The translations under genes and the position numbers were made by a program. 59,093 nucleotides of DNA from Betaproteobacteria bacterium (GTDB lineage Bacteria > Pseudomonadota > Gammaproteobacteria > Burkholderiales > Rhodocyclaceae): positions 1 through 59,093 of the forward strand of contig WRMF01000012.1 in the NCBI GenBank assembly GCA_009777245.1, read 5' to 3'. The notes below the pieces were generated by a model that saw nothing but the letters and a program-made list of their open reading frames with translations, was not told where the DNA came from and made no database searches. Position 1 is the stretch's first letter. Each line of letters opens with the position of its first letter. Positions 46,368 through 55,752 of this stretch are shown here, in pieces.

Positions 46368-46876
46368 CCCAATTCAAGCTCTTTGTCTGCCGACATGCCA
46401 AATCAAGCTGGCAGGATGCCGATCTTGGTGACTTTGAGCGCCCCCTGAATAAACGCGGGGAGCGCGACGCCCCGGAAATGGGACGCCGTCTGGCGAAGCA
46501 GGGAATGACGCCTGATCTGATCATGTCCAGTCCAGCGGTTCGCGCTATCAATACCGCGATTCATTATGCTAATCAACTTGGAATGCAGCCTGAAGAGATA
46601 AGGCGCAATCAGGAGCAATATGCAGCCTCGGTTTCGGAGTTGGTCAATTTGATCCGTACAGTCGACTCTGGCGTAAAGACCTTGATGCTGGTCGGGCACA
46701 ATCCGGAAAGCACTGATCTGGCCAATGCGCTGGGCGGATTGAACATAGACAATATCCCGACCAGCGGCATTGTAGCCCTTGCCTTTTCCCAGGCATGGGC
46801 TGACCTTACGGTAGGCAGCGGCGACCTCTTGTTTTTTGACTATCCCAAGAAAACGAGGGTTATACTCACACCTTGA
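46364..46876 (+). CDS. sixA: SixA-type histidine phosphatase
   Basis: A 170-residue member of the histidine phosphatase superfamily. The catalytic motif reads [12 protein letters not shown] (RHG-like RHA, with the phospho-accepting His), with [20 protein letters not shown]-like [13 protein letters not shown], and the second catalytic His in [15 protein letters not shown]. SixA enzymes dephosphorylate phosphohistidine on Hpt domains or PTS-Ntr proteins. Third gene of the CHAD-parA-sixA unit; its last 11 bp overlap the convergent chemoreceptor gene. Confidence 0.85.
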   Translation: MTQFKLFVCRHAKSSWQDADLGDFERPLNKRGERDAPEMGRRLAKQGMTPDLIMSSPAVRAINTAIHYANQLGMQPEEIRRNQEQYAASVSELVNLIRTVDSGVKTLMLVGHNPESTDLANALGGLNIDNIPTSGIVALAFSQAWADLTVGSGDLLFFDYPKKTRVILTP

Positions 46877-48527
46877 ACCGCGCCATTGTCATTTTGACGG
46901 AGTTCATCAGTAGTCCGAGGCGCTGCGTGCTGGCTCCCGCCCCTTCTATCGCCGCGTTGTTCTCGTCGGTCATCTGGGCGATGCTCTCCATATGGCGGGA
47001 GATTTCCTGGACTGCCTCGCTCTCTTCCTTCAGGGCGCTGGAGATTTCCGTAACCGCTTTTGCAACCCTGCTTGCCTCCTCGAAGATCAAGCTCATCTTC
47101 TCGCCCGCTTCCTGCGCCAGAACCTGTTCGCGCTCAACATTTTGCACAACCAGATTCATTTCCTCGACCGCCTCTTTCGCGGATACCTGAATCTTGCCGA
47201 TCATCGCGCTGATATCGCCGGTTGATTGGGCGGTGCGTTCCGCAAGTTTCCGCACTTCGTCCGCCACCACAGCAAAGCCGCGTCCTTGCTCGCCCGCGCG
47301 CGCCGCTTCAATAGCCGCGTTTAGCGCCAACAGGTTCGTTTGATCCGCAACTTCCTTGATGACCTGCACAACCGAGGAAATCTGCTCCGAATCTTCGCCC
47401 AGCGTCTGAATTACCCTGGAACCCTGCGCGACGGTATCGGAAATTTCGCTCATTCCATGAACAACGCGCGCTATGGTTTTGCTTCCTTCATTCGCGTCCT
47501 CGCCCGCGCGACGCGCTATGGAGCTGGCATCATCCGCGCTGGCGGACACAGTATTGATGGAAACCGTCATTTCTTCCACCGAGGCTGCCATCGCGGAAGT
47601 GGAAGTAGACTGGCTTGCAGAGCTTATCGAAACCTGATGCGCCGCCGTGGAGAGCGTCTCCAGCGACTTGGTCACCTCTTCCATTTGCACGTAGATATCC
47701 TTGAATGACTCTTGCATCTCTTTCATCAAATGATTGAAGGATCGCACGATTGTCCCCATCTCGTTGTCGCTCTTGTAATCTACCCTTGAACCCAGATCGT
47801 GATCTTTTGCGACCTTGCTCACCACTTCAATTATCCTGTCAAGCGGCACAAAGGTGGCTCTCACCAACTTGAAGGACACCCCGGAAATGAGAATGGCGGC
47901 AATGACCGCCAGAGTAATCTGCAACATAATCGCCCGTTCCTGGCTCTCAATGGACTCGGCGACCGATGTCTTGATAATCTCCGTGTTCCGTTCTACCAGC
48001 CCGCCGGCGCCAGTTCGAAGACCGATCGTAAGCGGGCGAAAAACCTCAATGGAAGCATTCATCTCTGCGTTGAAACGAGCCAGAATCTCCGGGCTGGGGT
48101 TGGCAACCGCGCTTTCCAGCCGTCTGGTCTGCTCTACCTGTAACGGATACCACTCCGCCCAGAACTTGGAAGTATCATCCCATCTTTGCTGCATGTCAGG
48201 CGTGTGCGGCAATTTGTCATATAGATTGAAAGCCTGTGCCGCATTTTGATCCGCTTGCTGTTTCAGAGGCAAAAGCCGACGCAGCTCGGAAAGCTGCTCT
48301 TCATACGGAAACTGCCCCTTATGCAAAATCTCGTAGAATCGCAGCGCAATCTCGGTTATGGCGAATTGAAATTCAGTAAGTTCAATCACTTCCTGATATT
48401 TCTCTTCCCCAACCATATGCATGTTGTTATTTGCGCCGTGCATACTTGTGATCCCAATCCCGGCGACAGCCAGCAACGTGACCCAGGATGTAGCTACAAG
48501 CACATAGAACAGAAATTTAATTTTCAT
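46866..48527 (-). CDS. Methyl-accepting chemotaxis protein
   Basis: A 553-residue transmembrane chemoreceptor. TM1 is at about 6-28 ([20 protein letters not shown]), a ~165-residue periplasmic helical-bundle sensor (with [17 protein letters not shown]) comes next, TM2 at about 198-220 ([19 protein letters not shown]), a HAMP domain, then the signalling bundle with the hairpin tip [20 protein letters not shown] that binds CheA/CheW. There is no C-terminal NWETF-like tether for CheR. The ligand is unknown. It converges with sixA; the overlap of 11 bp means antisense interference is possible. Confidence 0.92.
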   Translation of the reverse strand: MKIKFLFYVLVATSWVTLLAVAGIGITSMHGANNNMHMVGEEKYQEVIELTEFQFAITEIALRFYEILHKGQFPYEEQLSELRRLLPLKQQADQNAAQAFNLYDKLPHTPDMQQRWDDTSKFWAEWYPLQVEQTRRLESAVANPSPEILARFNAEMNASIEVFRPLTIGLRTGAGGLVERNTEIIKTSVAESIESQERAIMLQITLAVIAAILISGVSFKLVRATFVPLDRIIEVVSKVAKDHDLGSRVDYKSDNEMGTIVRSFNHLMKEMQESFKDIYVQMEEVTKSLETLSTAAHQVSISSASQSTSTSAMAASVEEMTVSINTVSASADDASSIARRAGEDANEGSKTIARVVHGMSEISDTVAQGSRVIQTLGEDSEQISSVVQVIKEVADQTNLLALNAAIEAARAGEQGRGFAVVADEVRKLAERTAQSTGDISAMIGKIQVSAKEAVEEMNLVVQNVEREQVLAQEAGEKMSLIFEEASRVAKAVTEISSALKEESEAVQEISRHMESIAQMTDENNAAIEGAGASTQRLGLLMNSVKMTMARFKV

Positions 48528-48734
48528 GACAATTCCTCATAATCAAGTGAAAAAACTGTTTAGAGAAGCGGGCGGTTTAGCCCCTTTGCCAAAGGGCATG
48601 GCGCATAGCGCTTGATCTCGCGCCTCGAAGAAGTCTCAAAATGAATGGCGGTGTGAGCGAGGCAGTTGTTTTGTGGAGTATTGATGCCATCCTCATCTGT
48701 GGCGAGGAAGTCCCAACCTCCAGGTTGGGGTGAC

Positions 48735-49073
48735 TCACAACAAAAGGCTCCCCTCTCCCCCGGCCCCAATCGTCCGCAAGACCGCGCAAGCTGGAGAGGG
48801 GAGTTGTGAGTGCCTCTCCCGCTTAGTAAATAACGCCGAAGCGGTAGGAAAGGAGCCGGGGGAGAGGGGAGCAAAAACACGTGTGCGCGAGAAATCACGG
48901 GCGCAAAAAACAGCTTCCTTTCGGATAGCCGTTGATTTGAGGGAAAGGTAGACGCCAGAAGCAGCGCCAAGCCAGAGCGTATCTAAACGACGATAGCTTG
49001 TGTGTGCAAAAAGCAAGCCAGAACCGGCTTTGGCAAGAAGTTTTTTAGCGAAGACTTTGTTTGCTGCTGACAT
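48735..49073 (-). CDS. Small ORF, paralogue of the CA-tract ORF
   Basis: The minus strand has AAAAGGT six bases before the ATG at 49071-49073, then SAANKVFAKKLLAKAGSGLL and FAHTSYRRLDTLWLGAASG. Over about 75 bp it matches 18618-18674 plus the sequence after the CA tract at 18725-18745 (76% in the 51-bp upstream block), in the same reading frame, but with only four CA units. After about codon 72 the frame enters CTCTCCC repeat DNA, so the original C-terminus is probably lost or altered; the frame ends at 48735. Unknown product, no domain recognised. Confidence 0.4.
   Translation of the reverse strand: MSAANKVFAKKLLAKAGSGLLFAHTSYRRLDTLWLGAASGVYLSLKSTAIRKEAVFCARDFSRTRVFAPLSPGSFPTASALFTKRERHSQLPSPACAVLRTIGAGGEGSLLL
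48745..48880. repeat. Tandem CTCTCCC/GGGAGAGG palindromes
   Basis: Two related imperfect palindromes follow each other: CCCCTCTCCCCCGGCCCCAA ... GGAGAGGGGAG (about 48747-48802) and CCTCTCCCGCTTAGTAA ... GGGGGAGAGGGGAG (about 48812-48875). They belong to the 6177/10966 family. Between the chemoreceptor start (48527) and here (48540-48734) I see no gene. Confidence 0.6.
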
Positions 49074-49074
49074 T

Positions 49075-49560
49075 ATTTACCTTTTGCAAAATTTTTAACA
49101 CTCCTGCATAAAAACAGGCGACTTGATTGTAGGCATCGTAAACCATTTTTTGATTGATGGCAAGACGAAAGATCATTTTTATACGATGAATGTTTATCTA
49201 AATTGTAAAAATTGACAAAGAATGAGCGACAATGACATATCTCCTTGTAAACAATCGAAAAATTGCATCAAGGCATAAAAAATTCACACTCTGCAATCGG
49301 CTCCACACAGAAAGACATAAAACCCTTTTATGATAAAGGGTGTAGCGGAGCACTAAAAACCATGTAAGCATAGTGGTAATAAATTCGTATGCCATAACAA
49401 TATATCCATAAGCAAAAAGCATTTATCGCCTACAGATTCACTATTCCCGCAAACAAAACATGGATTTATAATTGCATGATAAACAATTATCTTAATGTCA
49501 AATATCGACGCGCTTTTCTCGATGATGTTATTATGTCAATCAAGTATTATGGATTATAGC
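49075..49560. other. AT-rich non-coding stretch
   Basis: About 490 bp of clearly AT-rich DNA without a supported gene, unlike the GC-rich surroundings. It contains a hairpin ACCCTTT/AAAGGGT (about 49323-49343) followed on the minus strand by TTTTAT, which could be a terminator. The composition suggests acquired or long non-coding DNA; a 74-codon open frame at 49198-49422 on the minus strand has no ribosome-binding site or recognisable family. Confidence 0.5.
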
Positions 49561-49561
49561 G

Positions 49562-49802
49562 CTTTCCGTTAATCAAGCGATGGTCAAGTGATGCGCGGGA
49601 GAGGTAGAACCTTGTCCCACGCCAAATTATTCGTCATTCCCGCGAAGGCGGGAATCCAGCAAAGCCTTTGCTTTCCTGTGACATTTCCGCATGGGAATAT
49701 CGCTCCTGTCCTGTTCTGGAAATTTGTCGTGACTTTCAGCGCAGTACTGGATTCCCGCCTTCGTGGAAATGACGATGGGGTTGTAATCTGTGCGAAATAG
49801 CG
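49562..49802. mobile_element. Second copy of the MITE-like element
   Basis: The inner palindrome arms at 49632-49659 and 49747-49774 and the core with TTTCCGCATGGGAATATCGC match the 39771-40026 element, as do the flanks GCGGGAGAGG and TGTGCGAAATAGCGACCA. The outer ends have diverged (TATAGCGCTTTCCGTTA at the left). Confidence 0.65.
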
Positions 49803-49852
49803 ACCACGCTGCTGTATAGGGTAAAAATTTTTAACCCCTACAGCGGCGTGGT
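49803..49852. repeat. 50-bp near-perfect palindrome
   Basis: The outer arms ACCACGCTGCTGTA and TACAGCGGCGTGGT and the inner GGGT/ACCC pair around TAAAAATTTTTA. It directly abuts the element copy at 49562-49802 and lies 78 bp downstream of the serC stop. It could form a cruciform or end transcription in both directions, though it has no external T-run. Confidence 0.7.
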
Positions 49853-49929
49853 TAGCCCCCTTATAGTAGCTTTATTTGCGGCAAGCACTATAACGCGACT
49901 GTTGGGCGCGCGTTTCAATCAAAACCTCC

Positions 49930-51042
49930 CTACCCTCGCCGTCGCATGAAATCAGCCATGAATAGAATCAACGCTTCCACGCCTTCCGTGGGCATGGCGT
50001 TGTAAATGGAAGCGCGGATGCCACCGACGGACTTGTGTCCAATAAGTCCCATGAACCCCGCCGCCTCCGATTCACGGACAAATTCCGCCTCCAGCTCAGG
50101 GGTCGGGAGATTGAAAGGCACGTTCATGTTCGACCGGCAGGGCGGCGCGACATGATTCCGGTAAAAGCTCCCGTCAATGGCAGCGTAGAGTTTAGCTGCC
50201 TTGGCGCGGTTGATTTCCGCCATGCGGGCAAGACCGCCCTGCTCCTTCAGCCATCGGAAAACCAGTCCGGCAAGATAAATAGCAAAGGTTGCAGGCGTAT
50301 TGAGCATGGAGCCGTTTTCCGCCTGAATCCTGTAACTTATCGGGGCGGGCGCATTGCCCGTCGCGCCTTCGCAAAGGTCTTCCCGGATGATTACGATTGT
50401 AAGGCCGGAAGGGCCGATATTTTTCTGCGCTCCCGCGTAGATAAGGCCATAGCGGGCGACATCGAGAGGGCGGGAGAGGATATTTGAACTCATATCCGCA
50501 ATGATCGGCACATCGGACGACAATACCCCGTCCAGCCAGGCGTCGTCGTGAATTTCAACGCCATCTATCGTCTCGTTGCCGCACAGATGCAGGTAGGCCG
50601 CCTTTTCGTCAAGGACGATATTTTCCGGCTCTGGCAGGCGGGTAAAAGCGGGAGCTGGCTTGTCCTCCGTGTTCGCCGCAAGGTGGATTTTTCCCGTAAG
50701 TGGGAGTCTTGCCGCTTCCGTGAAGGCTTTTTTCGACCATGCTCCGGTTATGAGATAGTCCGCGCTTCTGCCTTCGACCAGCAGATTCAGCGGAATTGCC
50801 GAAAATTGCAGGGTTGCGCCGCCTTGCAGGAACAGCGTCCGGTAGTGTTCGGGAATTGCGAGCAATTCGCGCAAATCGGCCTCGGTCTCCTTAATCACCT
50901 CGATGAAATGCCTGCCGCGATGGTTGACTTCCATGATGCCCGCGCCAATGCCGCGCCAGTCGAGTAATTCCTCCTTTGCCTGTTGTAATACGACCTCCGG
51001 CAAGGCGGCAGGGCCGGCGCTGAAATTCCAGATGCGAGACAC
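49930..51042 (-). CDS. serC: Phosphoserine aminotransferase
   Basis: SerC converts 3-phosphohydroxypyruvate to phosphoserine and also serves pyridoxal phosphate synthesis. The 370-residue fold-type I enzyme begins MSRIWNFSAGPAALPEVVLQ and has LFLQGGATLQFSAIPLNLL, the PLP-lysine segment GLIYAGAQKNIGPSGLTIVI, and the C-terminal GHKSVGGIRASIYNAMP that binds substrate phosphate. It stands alone; upstream (51043-51360) are only element remnants. Confidence 0.96.
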   Translation of the reverse strand: MSRIWNFSAGPAALPEVVLQQAKEELLDWRGIGAGIMEVNHRGRHFIEVIKETEADLRELLAIPEHYRTLFLQGGATLQFSAIPLNLLVEGRSADYLITGAWSKKAFTEAARLPLTGKIHLAANTEDKPAPAFTRLPEPENIVLDEKAAYLHLCGNETIDGVEIHDDAWLDGVLSSDVPIIADMSSNILSRPLDVARYGLIYAGAQKNIGPSGLTIVIIREDLCEGATGNAPAPISYRIQAENGSMLNTPATFAIYLAGLVFRWLKEQGGLARMAEINRAKAAKLYAAIDGSFYRNHVAPPCRSNMNVPFNLPTPELEAEFVRESEAAGFMGLIGHKSVGGIRASIYNAMPTEGVEALILFMADFMRRRG

Positions 51043-51289
51043 AGGAAACTCCTTGTTCAGATTTTATGGAAGTCAACCGGCGCAGATATATGAGACCACT
51101 CTGCGGTTGACCTTTTGATTTTACACGGAACAGCCAAACCGCAATGTATCGAAGCCCGCCCGGCTTCAATCCGCGTCTGGACAAGCGCGTGAAGGGCGAG
51201 CGGGGCGTTTGCCGCGAGTCCATGCCACAGGCAAGGCTTCGGCGGGCGGCTTTGACTGGCCTACGCCCCTTCGTTCCATACTGGCCTAC

Positions 51290-51350
51290 TGTCTGTGCGA
51301 AATAATGACTATCACCGGCACTAATTTTACTTACGGGAATGGCTATATAT
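51290..51350. repeat. Remnant with MITE-like ends
   Basis: TGTGCGAAATAATGACTATC at 51294-51313 matches the right end of the 39771-40026 element, and TTACTTACGGGAATGGCTAT at 51325-51345 is the complement of its left-end type. The body between them is deleted. The 51043-51289 part shows no gene. Confidence 0.5.
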
Positions 51351-51360
51351 GCTCGGTCAA

Positions 51361-53403
51361 TCAGGCTTTCAGGGTTTCTTCCTTGTCGCCCAGCCAGCGT
51401 TCACGATGCCGGTTTGCATGTTCGGGATAGCGTTCGATGAGAAGCGTCGCTAGGTCGCGGGCTATCTCCACCAGATGAACGTCGCTTTCCAGATCGGCAT
51501 AGCGCAGCATCGGCAAACCGCTTTGCCTGCTGCCGATGAATTCGCCGGGGCCGCGCAGTTCCAGATCGCGGCTGGCAATCTCAAAGCCGTCGTTTGTCTC
51601 GAACAGGATTTTCAGACGTTCACGCGCCGTAATGGAAAGAGGCTCGGCGTAGAGCAAGACGCAAACACTCTGTTCGCTGCCGCGCCCGATACGCCCGCGT
51701 AACTGATGCAACTGGGCAAGGCCGAAGCGTTCGGCATGTTCAATAATCATCAGGCTGGCGTTGGGCACATCCACGCCTACCTCGATTACCGTGGTTGAGA
51801 CAAGAAGCCGGATTTCCCCGGCGGCAAAGGCGGCCATGACCGCCTGTTTTTCGGAGGATTTCAGGCGGCCATGCACAAGGCCGACAGCATGTTCCGGCAT
51901 TGCTTCGGACAAGACGGCATGGGTTTCCAGCGCGGTTTGCAATTCCAGAGTTTCGGATTCTTCGATCAGGGGGCAGACCCAGTACGTTTGTCGGCCTGTT
52001 GTCATTTCCTGCCGCGCCCAGGCCATGATTTCCTCGCGCCGCTGCATACGGACAAGACGGGTGCGGACGGGGGATCGCCCCGGAGGCAATTCGTCCAGAG
52101 TGGAAACATCCAGATCGGCGCAATAGCTCATGGCAAGAGTGCGCGGAATGGGCGTCGCAGACATCATCAACTGGTGCGGCATCTCGCCCTTTTGCCGGAG
52201 AGCAAGACGTTGACGCACGCCGAAACGGTGCTGCTCGTCAATAATGACAAGACCCAGGCGGGAAAAATCCACGCCTTCCTGAATCAGAGCATGGGTTCCG
52301 ATGACCAGTTCCGCTTCCTGTGCGGCTTTGCGCTCCTTTTTCTTGTCACTTGCCTTTTTTCCGCCGGTAAGCCATGCGATACGCGCTCCAAGCGGGGCGA
52401 GCCATTCGGAAAACTTGAGGAAATGCTGTTCGGCGAGAATTTCCGTCGGAGCCATGAACGCCACCTGAAAGCCGGATTCGATGGCTTGACAGGCTGCCAG
52501 CGCGGCGACCAGGGTTTTGCCTGAGCCGACATCGCCTTGCAATAGACGCTGCATGGGATGAGGCGTTGCCAAATCAGCGCAAATTTCGGCGGCGACGCGA
52601 CGCTGCGCGGCGGTGAGCGAGAAGGGCAGACTGGCGATTAGCGCGTTTGACCATTCTCCGTTTCCCGAAAGCCTAGGGGCGCGGCTTTTGCGCCGCGCCT
52701 GATAAGCCAGACGCAGCGAGATTTGCTGCGCGAGCAGTTCGTCGAGCTTGACCCGCTGCCAGGCCGGATGGGTGCGGTTGATAAGCGCGTCCTGCTCGGC
52801 CTTGGGCGGCGGATGGTGCAGCATGGTAATCGCTTCCATCAGCGTGGGAAGTTCAGGCAGGGCGGCAATGCCTTGTTGCCATGCTTCCGGCAGGGTTTCC
52901 GGCAGTGTGATTTTTTCCTGGGCGCGGGCAATCAGCTTTCTTAGCGCGGCCTGTGACAAGCCTGCCGTCGTGGGATAAACGGGGGTCAGGGTTTGCGGCA
53001 ACGGCGCATTTGCTGAAGACAGGCGGGGATGCACCATTTCCAGCCCGAAAAAACCCTGGCGCGTTTCCCCGAAGGCGCGGATTCGCGCTCCGGTCGTCAG
53101 CATCTTTTGTTGGTACGGATAAAAATGGAGAAAGCGCAGCGTGATTGTGCCGCTCTCGTCATTCAATCTGGCGACCAGTTGGCGGCGGGGTCGAGGCACG
53201 ATCTCGCAGGCTATTACGGTTCCCTCGACCTGCGCGGCATCATCGCCGGTGAGATGAGCGATGGTTGATATCCGGCTTTCGTCCTCATAGCGCATCGGCA
53301 AATGCAGGAGCAGGTCTGCCTGCCTTGATAGTCCAAGGCGGGCGAATTTGGCGGTCAGGGTATCAGCCAGATTGTCTTTTGCGCTTTGCGCCGTTTTGCT
53401 CAC
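51361..53403 (-). CDS. recG: ATP-dependent DNA helicase RecG
   Basis: RecG remodels stalled forks and Holliday junctions. The 680-residue protein has the wedge OB domain (about 45-160, [19 protein letters not shown]), then SF2 motifs: [20 protein letters not shown] (Walker A), [15 protein letters not shown] (DEQH), [34 protein letters not shown], and the C-terminal [18 protein letters not shown] start at GTG 53401-53403, which overlaps the ridA stop as GTGA; another GTG nine bases upstream is equally open. Co-transcribed with ridA. Confidence 0.95.
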   Translation of the reverse strand: MSKTAQSAKDNLADTLTAKFARLGLSRQADLLLHLPMRYEDESRISTIAHLTGDDAAQVEGTVIACEIVPRPRRQLVARLNDESGTITLRFLHFYPYQQKMLTTGARIRAFGETRQGFFGLEMVHPRLSSANAPLPQTLTPVYPTTAGLSQAALRKLIARAQEKITLPETLPEAWQQGIAALPELPTLMEAITMLHHPPPKAEQDALINRTHPAWQRVKLDELLAQQISLRLAYQARRKSRAPRLSGNGEWSNALIASLPFSLTAAQRRVAAEICADLATPHPMQRLLQGDVGSGKTLVAALAACQAIESGFQVAFMAPTEILAEQHFLKFSEWLAPLGARIAWLTGGKKASDKKKERKAAQEAELVIGTHALIQEGVDFSRLGLVIIDEQHRFGVRQRLALRQKGEMPHQLMMSATPIPRTLAMSYCADLDVSTLDELPPGRSPVRTRLVRMQRREEIMAWARQEMTTGRQTYWVCPLIEESETLELQTALETHAVLSEAMPEHAVGLVHGRLKSSEKQAVMAAFAAGEIRLLVSTTVIEVGVDVPNASLMIIEHAERFGLAQLHQLRGRIGRGSEQSVCVLLYAEPLSITARERLKILFETNDGFEIASRDLELRGPGEFIGSRQSGLPMLRYADLESDVHLVEIARDLATLLIERYPEHANRHRERWLGDKEETLKA

Positions 53404-53780
53404 GCCAGCCACAAAACAGCGTCCGCCTCAAACAGAGCGCCTCTCGGCAATTCCTTGACCCCAACGGCGGCGCGCGCCGGATAGGGCGTTTGAAAGTGCC
53501 GGGACATTGCTTCATTGACCTTGTTGAAATGAGCGAGGTCGACGAGGTAGACATTCAGCTTGACCACATCGTCCAGCGAGCCGCCGACGGCCTTGGCGAC
53601 TGCCGCGAGGTTTTGGAAAACCTGCTCGATTTGCGCGTCAATGCCGTCCGCCATAGCTTGCGTTTGCGGGTCAAGACCGATCTGGCCGGAGAGATAGACT
53701 GTTTGCCCGGCGCGAACCGCTTGGGAATAAGCGCCGATGGCTGCCGGCGCGAAAGGAGTGGAAATGTAGGACCTGGACAT
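53400..53780 (-). CDS. ridA: RidA family reactive intermediate deaminase
   Basis: RidA hydrolyses reactive enamine/imine intermediates from PLP enzymes, protecting other PLP enzymes. The 126-residue protein has [40 protein letters not shown], and the active-site arginine in [16 protein letters not shown]. The ATG at 53778-53780 gives the standard N-terminus [15 protein letters not shown]; upstream codons are open but unlikely. Its 3' end overlaps recG. Confidence 0.93.
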   Translation of the reverse strand: MSRSYISTPFAPAAIGAYSQAVRAGQTVYLSGQIGLDPQTQAMADGIDAQIEQVFQNLAAVAKAVGGSLDDVVKLNVYLVDLAHFNKVNEAMSRHFQTPYPARAAVGVKELPRGALFEADAVLWLA

Positions 53781-53965
53781 TATGGGCATTCCGAAGAAAG
53801 ACACCGCATATTATAACGGCGGCAAAATCGTTAGGCAGCGGCGAACGGAATACGCAACAGTTGATTCTATTGAGTGACAAAGGAAGCCACTACCAGGGCA
53901 CTCAAAAACCCTGCTCTTTGCGACGCTGCTGATATAAGATGCCAATTTCCTGATAGGGGAAATAT

Positions 53966-54434
53966 ATGGGAACAGCCGACACGATTCGGAATGGTATGTT
54001 CAGCTACCAGACGCTGAAAAAGCGATCCATCCCTTGAGGAAGCTGCGGATGCTGGTTGATAACATAGCCAATGCGCCGCATTCGCGCATCGGCTGTATCG
54101 GGATTCCTCCTGAACGGCTGTTGCAAACAAGCATTTCGCAGGGTCTCCCTTTACGATTCGTTCCGAGCGACTGGCGCGCCTGGGGCGCATGTGGGTCACT
54201 GGTGGAATCATGCCGGATCATGCCAACATTGGACGTTTTATCGTCATGCGCTAAGGCTCTCTCTGCCATGGTTTTTTTGAATCGCTCACGTACTCGATAT
54301 TGAAAGCAGGCGGGTACGGCGGCGCGCGCCTTGCCGGAGACGGCACGGTCATTGAAGCGGCGTGTTCGCATTACAACTTGCTCAAGGCCGATGCCGTCAA
54401 GGGCGAGGCAGAATGCGCCAGGAAAGCTGCCTAA
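53966..54434 (+). pseudogene. Decayed IS5/IS1182-type transposase
   Basis: Pieces of a transposase appear in order but in different frames: MGTADTIRNGMFSYQTL at 53966, then HPLRKLRMLVDNIANAP and GIPPERLLQTSISQ (frame change at about 54025), and finally DGTVIEAACSHYNLLKADAV ending at a TAA at 54432-54434. These match the N-terminal HPLRxIRxxVDxAL and PPExLLRAxLLQ and the central DGTVIEAxxSHxxLL of IS5-related enzymes. Frameshifts and internal deletions make it inactive. No terminal repeats could be identified. The rest of 53781-54581 is empty. Confidence 0.6.
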
Positions 54435-54581
54435 CGTGCCCAGGATGCTCCGTTTTGCATCGCTTCTACGGCTTACCAGACTGGCGACGGGAGACTTGTA
54501 ACGCAACTTATGCTTAATAACCTTGACGCGTAGATAGCATGGCTTCTAACATTGCGAATCTTTCACAAAACGGGAGCAATT

Positions 54582-55550
54582 TTGTCGTTACAGCAGCTTT
54601 ACGCCATAATCGGGGAAGACATGAAAGCAGTAGACGCGGTAATCCGTCAGCGTTTCTGCTCCGATGTGGCATTGATACGGCAAGTGGCGGAGTACATCAT
54701 CGCAGGCGGCGGCAAGCGTCTGCGTCCGGCATTGTTGCTGATGGCGGCGAAAACCTTTGGCTACCGGGGAGAAGAACATCATGAACTGGCTGCGGTGGTG
54801 GAATTCATCCATACCGCAACGCTCCTGCACGACGATGTGGTGGATGAATCCAACTTGAGGCGCGGACGGGATACCGCCAATGTGATGTTCGGCAATGCGG
54901 CCAGCGTTCTGGTCGGGGATTTCCTCTACTCGCGCGCGTTTCAGATGATGGTTAAGACCGGAAAAATGCGGGTGATGCAGGTGCTATCCGATGCGACCAA
55001 CATCATCGCGGAAGGGGAAGTGCTCCAGTTGATGAACCGCCACGACCCGGATGTGGACGAGGCTAATTATCTGAAAGTCATTAACTGCAAGACAGCCAAA
55101 CTCTTTGAGGCGGCGGCGCAACTGGGCGCGATTGTGGCGGACGCTTCACCGGAAGCTGAAGAGAGCATGGCGCGTTACGGCATGTATCTGGGCACAGCCT
55201 TCCAGCTCATTGACGACGTGCTGGACTACTCCGGCGACGAGGCCGATACCGGAAAGCGTCTGGGCGACGATCTGGCCGAGGGCAAGCCGACCTTGCCCCT
55301 GATTTATGTCATGCGGCACGGCACGGCGGAACAGGCGGCCTCAGTCAGACACGCCATTAAAAGCGGCGGTCGGGATGACTTTCCGGCGGTGCTTGCCGCG
55401 ATTCGCGCCTCAAACGCGCTGGAACATACCCGACAACGGGCAAAAGAAGCGACAGAACAGGCAAAGGCGGCCATTTCCATACTTCCCGATAGTCAGCACA
55501 GAAAGACCTTGCTAGAATTAGCAAGTTTTGCGGTTGAACGCTCGCATTAA
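54582..55550 (+). CDS. ispB: Octaprenyl diphosphate synthase
   Basis: IspB makes the C40 prenyl chain of ubiquinone/menaquinone. The 322-residue protein has GGGKRLRPALLLMAAKTF, the first Asp-rich motif LLHDDVVDESNLRRGR, KTAKLFEAAAQLGA and the second motif AFQLIDDVLDYSGDEADTGK. I choose a TTG start at 54582, five bases after GGGAG, because it reproduces the family N-terminus (start-S-L-x-x-L) and length; the upstream ATG at 54552 lacks a ribosome-binding site. tRNA-Pro follows 24 bp downstream. Confidence 0.94.
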   Translation: MSLQQLYAIIGEDMKAVDAVIRQRFCSDVALIRQVAEYIIAGGGKRLRPALLLMAAKTFGYRGEEHHELAAVVEFIHTATLLHDDVVDESNLRRGRDTANVMFGNAASVLVGDFLYSRAFQMMVKTGKMRVMQVLSDATNIIAEGEVLQLMNRHDPDVDEANYLKVINCKTAKLFEAAAQLGAIVADASPEAEESMARYGMYLGTAFQLIDDVLDYSGDEADTGKRLGDDLAEGKPTLPLIYVMRHGTAEQAASVRHAIKSGGRDDFPAVLAAIRASNALEHTRQRAKEATEQAKAAISILPDSQHRKTLLELASFAVERSH

Positions 55551-55574
55551 AGCGGGCGGTCAGTCAGTCAATGT

Positions 55575-55651
55575 CGGAGTGTAGCTCAGCCCGGTAGAGC
55601 ACTGCGTTCGGGACGCAGGGGTCGCAGGTTCAAATCCTGTCACTCCGACCA
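55575..55651 (+). tRNA. tRNA-Pro (anticodon CGG)
   Basis: A 77-nt cloverleaf with acceptor arm CGGAGTG/CACTCCG, D-arm with GCTCAGCCCGGTAGAGC, anticodon arm CTGCG-TTCGGGA-CGCAG (anticodon CGG, reading CCG), T-arm with GGTTCAAATCC, discriminator A and an encoded CCA. Closely resembles E. coli proK. Confidence 0.97.
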
Positions 55652-55727
55652 AAGACAGCCAGAATGCGCGTTTTGCTGCGTTCTTCTCACGCTCGGCGTT
55701 CGCCTGGGCAATGATGGTCAAGGCTAA

Positions 55728-55752
55728 CGACTCAACCGAAACCGCTCTAAAG
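55728..55752 (-). repeat. AGAGCGGTTTCGGTT repeat, copy 3
   Basis: Minus strand TTTAGAGCGGTTTCGGTTGA starts at the alr stop codon (TAG inside the repeat). Related to 32114-32151 and 43835-43870. Confidence 0.5.

Noticed and set aside
49198-49422. 74-codon minus-strand frame in the AT-rich stretch as a membrane protein gene
   Set aside because: Hydrophobicity is expected from AT-rich sequence; no ribosome-binding site and no recognisable family.
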